A stretch of 64,000 nucleotides of DNA, from positions 3,968,001-4,032,000 of the forward strand of contig OX463813.1 of assembly GCA_949825045.1 (NCBI GenBank), written 5' to 3'. Numbering within the stretch: position 1 is the stretch's first letter; each line of letters opens with the position of its first letter. Positions 11,523-23,600 of this stretch are shown here, piece by piece. The position numbers and the translations under genes are program-made. A model generated the notes under the pieces. It made no database searches, was not told the DNA's origin, and was given only the letters and a program-made list of their open reading frames with translations. The DNA comes from Argyresthia goedartella (Eukaryota; Arthropoda; Insecta; Lepidoptera; Argyresthiidae).

Positions 11523-11670
11523 ATGGTTAACTGTTCTATACGTAACTGCAATGCGTCGAAAAACAACAAGGGCGGTAAACTTAAACTCCGAACGTACAGA
11601 TTTCCCAAAGATGAATCTATCGCCAATCAATGGCTTCGCTATTGCAAACGACACACGAATAAAATAAACG
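11523..11670 (+). CDS. THAP gene exon 1
   Basis: ATG at 11523 in the context AAAATGG, then the first half of the THAP domain. The donor is ACG/GTATGT at 11671, leaving phase 1. Confidence 0.8.
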
Positions 11671-14600
11671 GTATGTAATGTTTGTATGTATATGGATGCC
11701 TCATTACTCAACAAACTTGATTCCCCGCTCCTTCACATGGACTTCACACAGATCCATGGCACGGGTTTAAAATATTTTGGACCCCTGTCTCCCAGTGCTT
11801 CTTAATCTTTTGACTGCCAGACATCCAATGCAAAATGTGTCCTCACAGGCCAAACACGATTTCTATGCTATGCAAAATAAACTTAATACATACAAGATAA
11901 GGTCTTATTAATATGTAAACCATTTTAGCCCCAGTGCTGACTGGGACTAAAATCGTTTACCTCCTAAATGTAAATATTGTGTTTTTGGGAAAAAATAAAT
12001 CAATTTTGTATTTGTAAAAAAAAAACTTGACTCACCAACAACACCATCCACTGTGCAATGATGTCACATGGACAGACTCAAATTCTCTGACAAAAATATT
12101 CAGTAGCTTTATTGTCTGTTTCTGATATCAATCGCAATACTTGTCAAAATGAAAAATCTATTAATCAGTAGCCTAATCATGTAACGCTGATATCTAGGAA
12201 TTCTAATAGCTTTTAAAAAAAATACCTATCCCAACACCATTATTTCACATGAGCTGTTTTTTGCAATTCAAATTCCTTGGTGTCAGAATTACATGATAAG
12301 GCTACCGAACACGATTTGCCATCATGCTACACATGCTCCAAGGAAGTGAAGAGAAAACATTCTCCACACATTAATTTCCAGGCCCTTGCGAGAGAACTTG
12401 ATCAAATTAATACACTAGATACTGGCGTAATTAACCTCAAAAGCGGTTCATCATTGGCAGCTTCTTTCCGCCCACTGCTGGGTATATAGTGCCAACCTCT
12501 CCAGTCCAGTGCCATTCGAATCCAGGTATTCCCCGCCATGTTTGTAATATTGTCAACCCATCTGTCTGCTGGTCGACCCACACTCTTTTGTCCTCCTTTC
12601 GGCCACCACTCGGTCTGGGATCTACTCCACCTGCCATCACTTCGCCTAGCCAAGTACCCTGCCAACTCAAAAGCGGTTAGCACGCCATATATAAGGAGAA
12701 GAAAAAAAAAATTTTTTTACACAATCTGTAGTTTGATTTCTCAATTATAAAGGTATTGCTACTTATGTCGGAATACAGAATAAGGCCTCTTGTCTTTAAA
12801 TCAGCTCATCAATGCACGACGGTCCCTCTCACTCATTGAGTTATTACTAGTGGACCAGGTGCAGGCACTATAATCCCCCTGAACAATCAATTCATCATTT
12901 GGTGATATTTAATTACCTATTGACAATATTATTATAATTGATTGTATCTGGAATTACTCTTTTAATTTTCAGGTAGAGTGTGTTCAGTCCACTTCACACC
13001 TGAAGACAAATTCAAGTCGATGCGGCACAGATTAATGAATGAATCACCAGTACACGTAAGAGATATAAAAGCAGATGCTGTTCCTTCATTGCGGTTACCC
13101 ACAGATGGTATTATCAATACCGGCAGTGATGAAGATCGAGTTTGCAATGAACATAGCTATGCTGTAAATGAGGAAATACCAAAAAAGGGAAATGTTGTGG
13201 ACCCTCTGCAGATTCCTGAGATATGGTGTAGTAAATTTTTATCTACAAATTAATATAGAAAGGAGCATCGGCAAAAATGTATGAACCTTGAAGTGATGAA
13301 GTCATTTGAAAGCTCTTTTCATCTCTCTTACTATGGCAGCTAATGTGGAATAGCTGTGTGAAAAAGCTTCTGGCACAGCTATAACATTTTCCACACAGCT
13401 ATTTGGCATGGACTGCCATAGTAACTATCGATGGGCATCAAAAGAGCTATCGAATGACATACTTACGTCACATCGATATTGGTTCCAGGACTATTTTGTC
13501 CATTACCTTTTTTATTATGGTATGAACTGCTAGTCAAGATAGACACTTTTTAGGAATTATTAAAACAGTAGTTTTGTTCATGAGCTCTAGGAATTAATAG
13601 CATGTGACATCATAATCAAATGCTGTATTTTGTATACAAAATTTAGTTTAAAATACAACTGCTGGAATTTACAATTCTGAAATTGTCAAGCAGTTTTGTA
13701 CAAAATCCTATAACTTCAGAAATGTTCCTAGATTTATTTGACTACCATATCCAATACGGTTTTTTGCATATTTGCAGTACACAGCACACTAGATAATATT
13801 AGATATAATTATGTTCGTGAAGTCTATTACAGATTCCTATTATTTGACCTCTTCATTTGTGACATGATCATTTTCTGAGCATCTTCGATTCTGAGCATTA
13901 ATGCTTATGGTGTTGTAATTTAACCTTTTGACCGCCATGCATAAAATACAATTCTCACACGCCTTACATGTTTGGTACAAGTTACGGTCTCTTTTTATAT
14001 AAAAATTGTGTAGGCTGTGCCAAGCGACGGCGACGTGGCGCTAGTGGCACATCTTTCAGTTGTCGGCACAGAGGACCTTGTTATATAATTAAAGTTGTCG
14101 GCCAGTGCCGACTGGGGCGGTCAAAAGGTCAAAAGGTAAAGGCCTTTCCTAAAAAAAAAATTGGCTTTGCTCATAACAACTGGCAGTCTTCTCTTACTGT
14201 TTCGCTTCAATATACATTTGACACTTCGCTACGCTACTCTGCGGGGCGTCACAAATTAATATGGAAATCCCGTCCTATAAAACTGTTAGGTTTCAACAGT
14301 TTTCCTGTCAGCCGATAACTCAGATGTCATTCGGAATCTAACAAATATTGATATTCTATTTTTTTTAGCTGGGCAGTAACGGTGATTTGAACTGATGAAA
14401 ATAGACTAATGAAACTGGACTGACAACAATTTGATGAAGCCAGAAAGATTTCCCCACTCACTGGCGTCAAACTGGCATTTATTTCTCGAGCAACGGGGCC
14501 GCGCGCAGACGTTCGATACTACATATCGGGCTAGCCTATTTCTCACCATGCCAGTTGAAAAAAGGCATTTCAATTGTAATGAGAAAATTCTACTTATAGC

Positions 14601-17600
14601 GGCTGCTGTTTGTTGCCATCTAAGCAACAGAAAACCCAAAAAAACGGAGTAAAGAATTGTTAAAAAAAAATACACGCTGTATGAGCTGTAGCGCGTGTTA
14701 TCGAAATGACCACACATAATACGTACAAACACTCGAAAATCATTTCGCACCTTCTGGTGCCTTCGGGTAAAAAGAGGTATCAATTATCTCATTCTTTTTT
14801 AAATGAGATATCGCTGTAATTGTTTGAGAATTAACTAAATAGAAAATCACCATTATCATCACTCTAACTCAATGGACAAACCTAAAAATTTTATAATTAC
14901 TGCACATCCAGCTGCCATCGTGTAAACGGACCGATGCGCGCGCGCGCACTCACGGTCAGTTTTGGTCTGATGAAACTAGCGTATTATGGTGCGCGCGGAA
15001 AATCCTTGGCTTGTCATTAGTTATCATTTTCAATACAAGATTTCACACTCACGGTAGTTTTAACTGACGTCAGTCCAATTTTATAAGTTCAAACTGACCA
15101 TCCATTTCATGACTGTTTAATAATATAAATATTTAAGTAAATACCTATATTACGAATATAAAAAAATAGGATCTGTAGTTTCGGAGCTGAGGCGAGCGAT
15201 TTTTTTTTTTAATTTTCTGATGTGCCCCCAATTTCAAAATGTATTTGCTTAAGTAACACGCTCGTGCACATAAATACATAAGTGTACCAAATTTAAACTT
15301 AATCGGTCCTGAATTCGGTCGCTTAATATTACTTTTACTAGCTAGGGCATACATACGAGTGATCCTATACTTACCTCTCAAAAACCGAGGGTAGTTGGGA
15401 CGGGTCGCAATTTTGAAGCTTATGCCGTGGTAATCAAATTTAACCTCTCCTTTCCCGCCGTCAGCATAAGCAGCGCGGCCCCGATCACTCTATGTACCGC
15501 TGTCAGCATAAGCAGCGGGATGACTAATATTTTTGAAACCGGTATTTTTTATCCAACGGTTGGACCAATTTTTACGGTTTGATCATGTGTGGACACCCAA
15601 TTAGACAAACTTTATGGTCTGTGTGCTAGTTTATGCTTTTCCGTAGAAAAAAATAATTCAACCGCGTTTTGAAAATCACTTTCTTCCGGACGCTCCCAAC
15701 GTATGTGGTGGTGAAATTTTATTGAGAGAAAAGTGTGTTTTTTTTGGTGAATTGAGGTAAGTATTTGTTTTATTCATATTTACAACTCTATTTGCGATAA
15801 ACAAACCACAAATCATAGTAAAATTCATCAAGATGTCCAGAAAATCGGCAAATTTACATGATACGTCATGCAACCAGACGGATTCCCCCCAATGCTATTT
15901 GTAATTCCAATGAGAAATACAGTTAGATTTCAATAAAAAATACACATATCTTATTGGAAATCTTATAAGGAATCCATTTTTATAGGTTTCTTTATCAAAA
16001 TAATGTACCAATTTGCTGATTTTCCGTCAGAAACGTGATCAGGCATCCAATTCACATGCTTCACACGCACACATAAGCATTCCGCGACGCCATTTTACTC
16101 ACACACAGACAGAATCTCACTACAGGGTGCGGGTGTTTTCAGTCATATTCGGTGAAACTCCATATCATAGGTTTCGGGGTGATGTGATGATTGGGGTTTC
16201 CATATCAAAGGTTCCGCGGGTTTATGATTGGAGTTCAGTGTCGATAAGGGGGCGGAAGCCCCTTTTTTTATCAATGGAAAAATCCAGCATCCAGCGACTT
16301 AGAAAAATTGTGTTAAAAATTGTGTTAAAAAATATTTTTTTTGACTGTTATTTTTTGCTTCGGAATCGTGTAGTGCTGCTTTTTGCTATCACTTTTGGTT
16401 ATAAACATTTTCCTCGTGCACCTCACCGATTTCGAGATATACGTCATATTATGTTTGTAATATCGATATCTCTATAAATATTGGTCCTAGGGAAAACATG
16501 CATATGACATAAAATTATGCTCGTAAGACACCCTACACAATGCCCAAGTGAAAATATCAAAATAAAAAAAATAAAAATAAAAATAAAATAAAAAAATAAC
16601 AAATTTGTGTCATATTGTGTTAACTTGTCTTTTTAGGCGGATTCGTTTGCCTGCAAGTTCAGATATGTACTTTTGACAATTTAGTGTAAAATGACAAAAA
16701 AATGCAAAATTACACAAATTTGTAAAAGTGCACAGAGTGTACGTTTTGATCCTAATGCCTTAGCTACTTTTTTCAGAATGGATCATGACTATCATGCCCA
16801 GCTTGCGCGTCGGTCGCCGCCGGTGCGCATTCTATCCGATGAGAAGCTGGTGTATGTGCGCTCCCGCTCCGGTCGGATGAAGGTAAATAATTGAAATTTC
16901 ACTCGCATCGTTTTTGCTTCGTTTCCTTTTATATTTATATATATACATATCCATTAATTTGTTCCATTCAGCAGCCTAAACGGTCTGAATATAGTTTTAC
17001 CAAGTATAATTAAATATTTACCTGGGAAATGTGAAGTTTTATACTAAAAGGACACAAATAATTATACTGCAAATGTCACTGACTGCCAGTCTGGTATTTT
17101 GTTTATATTTAATTTGCCTATTTTATTTATGTTATAGATGGTGAAGCAACCAGCTTCTCTGGGCCGGAGCGGGAGCGAGGGCGACTCCTCCCCGCAGCCG
17201 TCGACATCAAGGCGCTGCCGGCATGCCTACTGACTGTTATCTGACTGTGTACTGATGGCTGGTTAATATGTCTCTGTAATAGGGGTTTTAAAACTACGCA
17301 CACCTCGCTTTGGACCGGTTTCGGTCGGGTGTATCGCTTGCTTGAGTGGGTAACTAAAACTACTAAAATATGCCATATCATATAACTTCCACGTTGCAGC
17401 ATCAAACTGGTGGAAGACTGGTGTGTTGGGAATGCCTGCCTTCAGGATGTTGATGAGTCGCAATCGCTTTCATGGACAATTGATATAACCAAATGCCCTT
17501 GACGAGGTACCTCAAATCCCGTGCTACTGATGTCATTGGGACGATGAATCGCAAAAGGGCACACGTCCCTGCTGAGATAAAATCGCTCAATGACTCCTGT

Positions 17601-20600
17601 GGGCATTTATGTCTTGCTAGACACATCTTAATCAGCCATCAGTGTGTGATTGTAATTCTCCTCCTTCATAGCGTTAGCGATCCGGATGTTTCTATCTTTT
17701 TGTGTGTAATTTTTATGTGTGTATGTGTCTAATGTTTATGTGTTTGTGTAAATAACAATTTCTATTTGTGGCCAACTACCTAACTATCTTATAACTTGTA
17801 TAGAAATTGTTTACTTTAACAGTTGCAATGTTTCTATCTTTTTGTGTGGAATTTTTATGTGTCTAATATTTATGCGTTTGTGTAAATAACAATTTCTATT
17901 TGTGGCCAACTACCTAACTATCTTATAACTTGTATAGAAATTGTTTACTTTAACAGTTGCAACAAAATTCTTTTTCATTTTTCCGTAATTGTGTACTTTA
18001 TTCCATTTTTTATACGGTAAAAGTTACAAATATCAGTCAAACAACTATCTAAGAACTTGTATAGAATTGTTTACCTACTTACTTACTGTTTACTACTTTT
18101 CCATAATTGTGTACTCGTGTGTGTGTAAATATAATGTATACAGTTTCATTGTGCATTAGTACTGTCCTGTTTTTTAAACAATTATGTCTCGCCCAGGTTT
18201 GCTGGAAGAAATATCTTTTTAGAGATAAGCTCGCTTGTTGTTATAAAATTTCTTTTAAGTACATTTTTATGCACAGGGCAATAAAGAATATGAATATATA
18301 ACTATATAAATTTTGCTGGAAGAAATATCTTTTTAGAGATAAGCTCGCCTGTTGTTATAAAATTTCTTTTAAGTACATTTTTATGCACAGGGCAATAAAG
18401 AATGTGAATATATAACTATATAAATTTTTGTTCTTTTTTATTTTTCCAAAACCTAATTACACAATTACACATTAGGTAGGTGGTAGCTAATTACTAATTA
18501 CACATTTCAAATAATTGTTTATTTTTTACAAATTTGTGTAATCTTACACTAAATTGTCAAAAGTACATATCTGATCTCGCATAACACTAGTTAACACAAT
18601 ATTACACAATATTACACTTTGTAAGAACAGTAGGTATCTGTACTTGCGCGTGAACGGAGCCGCGTGGAAACACTTCATATACACATAACAACTAAATACT
18701 AGTTAACTCAAACTTACACCATACCTACACGAACGAAACACCAGTTTAGGTATTTTACCTAGAATCAAATCACGGCGAAACATTTTCTTCGTTCCATCTT
18801 TGCACACTCTGCATAAACGCATATCGTACACCTGCCGTGACCTTGAGAAAGCCCAGAAACAACACACCGTGACACGAAATAACATGCATGATTTTGAATT
18901 ATTTTTGTATGAAAAGGTACATAGTACGATACACTGTTAGAAAGCCTAGTTTGTCTTCTACTTAGAACCACTAATTCTAGAATGATAAGTATCACCTATT
19001 GCCTATAAATTCAATAATAGTACAAAGTGTTGATTTCTACCTATTTTATACTTTCCTTGCGAGATATGGCGTCCTCACACTTATCATTTATGATTTAGTG
19101 GCAAATACCACTTGTTTTCCTCTTATTGAATAAATTACCTATCCTAGGAACTAAGAAATATAACGCTAGGTAGTCTAGTCTCTTCACAAATAATTTCACA
19201 AGATTTGCATAATTCGCGCGATGCGTCAGTTTACTTTCCGTATTTTATGAAAATTTGAAACGCTGAAATATTCGAAAGTTTCTATAAGAATACCCTAATG
19301 TTTTTATTGTTTTGAAAAGGTTATTTTGGGAGCATTTTCATAGAAGTCTGTGTTTCTCATGCCAGTACAAAAATAAACTAAGGTCACAGTGACATTTTCT
19401 ACACATTGTGTAAAAGAGGGTTTCATTAGCTACTCAGATATACAACTCCTATAATTCTAAGTGTTACCATTCCAACAGAATCACTTGATATATTAGTCAA
19501 GTGCCGCGCAGCCCGCACGCTCAAAAACACTCCGGTATTTGTCGTTTTTGACGTCTCGAACTCCCGGGAAAGGAGAGGTTAAGACCTATAACGGAAAAGT
19601 GGCGTTAGCGCCGGTTGTATTCAAGAGGTTAATGGTTCCGTTTTTGCTTTTTGGGGAACCCAAAAAATTACAAAAATATACTTTTTTGACAATCAACAGC
19701 AATCCACAATGTTATTTTTAACTTAACCTTTATTTTTTGCTAAAACATGATTTAAATAGTAGTAAATATATTTAACAAAACTGGTTAAAATAAACAGTTT
19801 TTCAAAATCATTTACCAGGCGAATTGCCGATAAATTTTATAATTATACAATCCGCAGACATCCTTAAAAAATCAGATTAATTCCTCAATTAATTAATTTA
19901 ATAGAGAAGCATCAGTTAAGATATTTATCACATTTAATCATAGTCCAACAACATTAACCTCTCCTTTTCCGCCGTCAGCATAAGCAGCGCGGCCCCGGTC
20001 ACTCCCTGTACCGCTGTCAGCATAAGCAGCGGGATGACTAATATTTTTGAAACCGGTATTTTTTATCCAACGGTTGGACCAATTTTTACGGTTCGATCAT
20101 GTGTGGACACCCAATTAGACAAACTTTATGGTCTGTGTGCTAGTTTATGCTTTTCCGTAGAAAAAAATAATTCAACCGCGTTTTGAAAATCACTTTCTTC
20201 CGGACGCTCCCAACGTATTTGGTGGTGAAATTTTATTGGGAGAAAAGTGTAGTTTTTTTGGTGAATTGAGGTAAGTATTTGTTTTATTCATATTTACAAC
20301 TCTATTTGCGATAAACAAACCACAAATCATAGTAAAATTCATCAAGATGTCCAGAAAATCGGCAAATTTACATGATACGTCATGCAACCAGACGGATTCC
20401 CCCCAATGCTATTTGTAATTCCAATGAGAAATACAGTTAGATTTCAATAAAAAATACACATATCTTATTGGAAATCTTATAAGGAATCCATTTTTATAGG
20501 TTTCTTTATCAAAATAATGTACCAATTTGCTGATTTTCCGTCAGAAACGTGATCAGGCATCCAATTCACATGCTTCACCCGCACACATAAGCATTCCGCG

Positions 20601-23600
20601 ACGCCATTTTACTCACACACAGACAGAATCTCACTACAGGATGCGGGTGTTTTCAGTCATATTCGGTGAAACTCCATATCATAGGTTTCGGGGTGATGTG
20701 ATGATTGAGGTTTCCATATCAAAGGTTCCGCGGCTTTATGATTGGAGTTCAGTGTCGATAAGGGGGCGGAAGCCCCTTTTTTTTATCAATGGAAAAATCC
20801 AGCATCCAGCGACTTAGAAAAATTGTGTTAAAAAATATATTTTTTGACTGTTATTTTTTGCTTCGGAATCGTGTAGTGCTGCTTTTTGCTATCACTTTTG
20901 GTTATAAACATTTTCCTCGTGCACCTCACCGATTTCGAGATATACGTCATATAATGTTTGTAATATCGATATCTCTATAAATATTGGTCCTAGGGAAAAC
21001 ATGCATATGACATAAAATTATGCTCGTAAGACACCCTACACGATGCCCAAGTGGAAATATCAAAATAAAAAAAATAAAAATAAAAATAAAATAAAAAAAT
21101 AACAAATTTGTGTCATATTGTGTTAACTTGTCTTTTTAGGCGGATTCGTTTGCCTGCAAGTTCAGATATGTACTATTGACAATTTAGTGTAAAATGACAA
21201 AAAAATGCAAAATTACACAAATTTGTAAAAGTGCACAGAGTGTACGTTTTGATCCTAATGCCTTAGCTACTTTTTTCAGAATGGATCATGACTACCATGC
21301 CCAGCTTGATGAGAAGCTGGTGTATGTGCGCTCCCGCTCCGGTCGGATGAAGGTAAATAATTGAAATTTCACTCGCATCGTTTTTGCTTCGTTTCTTTTT
21401 ATATTTATATATATACATATCCATTAATTTGTTCCATTCAGCAGCCTAAACGGTCTGAATATAGTTTTACCAAGTATAATTAAATATTTACCTGGGAAAT
21501 GTGAAGTTTTATACTAAAAGGACACAAATAATTATACTGCAAATGTCACTGACTGCCAGTCTGGTATTTTGTTTATATTTAATTTGCCTATTTTATTTAT
21601 GTTATAGATGGTGAAGCAACCAGCTTCTCTGGGCCGGAGCGGGAGCGAGGGCGACTCCTCCCCGCAGCCGTCGACATCAAGGCGCTGCCGGCGCTCGCTG
21701 GCTGAAGAAATGGTGGTAGGTATTCTGATTAGCAAGCAGATAGATCACCGGTGGTATCATACCATTCTTCTCCTCCAACAGGGTGTGGCCTGCCTGCAGC
21801 TGGCCCATTTGAGCGGGGCCTTTGTGCATTTCTCCTGCACCTACTCTTCTATTCCAGCTATCCTTCCATGCTTTCTAGTACCATACCATATACAATAATG
21901 TATTTTTCTATTTTCACAGTCATCAGCAGCTGCTAGCTAGACACATCTAAATCAGCCATCAGTGTGTGATTGTAATTCTCCTCCTTCATAGCGTTAGCGA
22001 TCCGGATGTTTCTATCTTTTTGTGTGTAATTTTTATGTGTGTATGTGTCTAATGTTTATGAGTTTGTGTAAATAACAATTTCTATTTGTGGCCAACTACC
22101 TAACTATCTTATAACTTGTATAGAAATTGTTTACTTTAACAGTTGCAATGTTTCTATCTTTTTGTGTGGAATTTTTATGTGTCTAATATTTATGCGTTTG
22201 TGTAAATAACAATTTCTATTTGTGGCCAACTACCTAACTATCTTATAACTTGTATAGAAATTGTTTACTTTGACAGTTGCAACAAAATTCTTTTTCATTT
22301 TTCCGTAATTGTGTACTTTATTCCATTTTTTATACGGTAAAAGTTACAAATATCAGTCAAACAACTATCTAAGAACTTGTATAGAATTGTTTACCTACTT
22401 ACTTACTGTTTACTACTTTTCCATAATTGTGTACTCGTGTGTGTGTAAATATAATGTATACAGTTTCATTGTGCATTAGTACTGTCCTGTTTTTTAAACA
22501 ATTATGTCTCGCCCAGGTTTGCTGGAAGAAACATCTTTTTAGAGATAAGCTCGCCTGTTGTTATAAAATTTCTTTTAAGTACATTTTTATGCACAGGGCA
22601 ATAAAGAATATGAATATATAACTATATAAATTTTGCTGGAAGAAATATCTTTTTAGAGATAAGCTCGCCTGTTGTTATAAAATTTCTTTTAAGTACATTT
22701 TTATGCACAGGGCAATAAAGAATATGAATATATAACTATATAAATTTTGCTGGAAGAAATATCTTTTTAGAGATAAGCTCGCCTGTTGTTATAAAATTTC
22801 TTTTAAGTACATTTTTATGCACAGGGCAATAAAGAATGTGAATATATAACTATATAATTTTTTGTTCTTTTTTATTTTTCCAAAACCTAATTACACAATT
22901 ACACATTAGGTAGGTGGTAGCTAATTACTAGTTACACATTTCAAATAATTGTTTATTTTTTACAAATTTGTGTAATCTTACACTAAATTGTCAAAAGTAC
23001 ATATCTGATCTCGCATAACACTAGTTAACACAATATTACACAATATTACACTTTGTAAGAACAGTAGGTATCTGTACTTGCGCGTGAACGGAGCCGCGTG
23101 GAAACACTTCATATACACATAACAACTAAATACTAGTTAACTCAAACTTACACCATACCTACACGAACGAAACACCAGTTTAGCTATTTTACCTAGAATC
23201 AAATCACGGCGAAACATTTTCTTCGTTCCATCTTTGCACACTCTGTATAAACGCATATCGTACACCTGCCGAGACCTTGAGAAAGCCCAGAAACAACACA
23301 CCGTGACACGAAATAACATGCATGATTTTGAATTATTTTTGTATGAAAAGGTACATAGTACGATACACTGTTAGAAAGCCTAGTTTGTCTTCTACTTAGA
23401 ACCACTAATTCTAGAATGATAAGTATCACCTATTGCCTATAAATTCAATAATAGTACAAAGTGTTGATTTCTACCTATTTTATACTTTCCTTGCGAGATA
23501 TGGCGTCCTCACACTTATCATTTATGATTTAGTGGCAAATACCACTTGTTTTCCTCTTATTGAATAAATTACCTATCCTAGGAACTAAGAAATATAACGC

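Larger units (their letters stand above)
15440..19582 (+). mobile_element. piggyBac-like TTAA element, copy 1
   Basis: 4135 bp between TTAA at 15440-15443 and 19579-19582, the piggyBac target duplication. The terminal inverted repeat is CCTCTCCTTTCCCG at both ends. Subterminal direct repeats (CGTCAGCATAAGCAGCG) lie at about 15460 and 15498. It carries relics of the transposase core (17408-17626) but no full gene. Two exon-like segments (16691-16882 and 17140-17221) with GT donors may be its N-terminal exons. Nearly identical to copy 2 except in the middle. It lies in THAP intron 2 in the same orientation as copy 2. Confidence 0.85.

Noticed and set aside
13968..14318. 116-codon plus-strand frame
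   Set aside because: Runs through a MITE terminal repeat and beyond it; no domain.
14431..14783. Possible transposase N-terminus (NEKILLIAAAVCCHLSNRKP)
   Set aside because: Faint resemblance to Harbinger N-termini only; no following conserved block found.
16013..16477. 154-codon open frame in piggyBac copy 1
   Set aside because: Broken in copy 2 by small indels, no domain, low-complexity composition; probably non-coding.
18703..18995. Minus-strand open frames shared by both piggyBac copies
   Set aside because: Overlapping, short and without any recognised transposase or other domain; conservation follows from the recent duplication.
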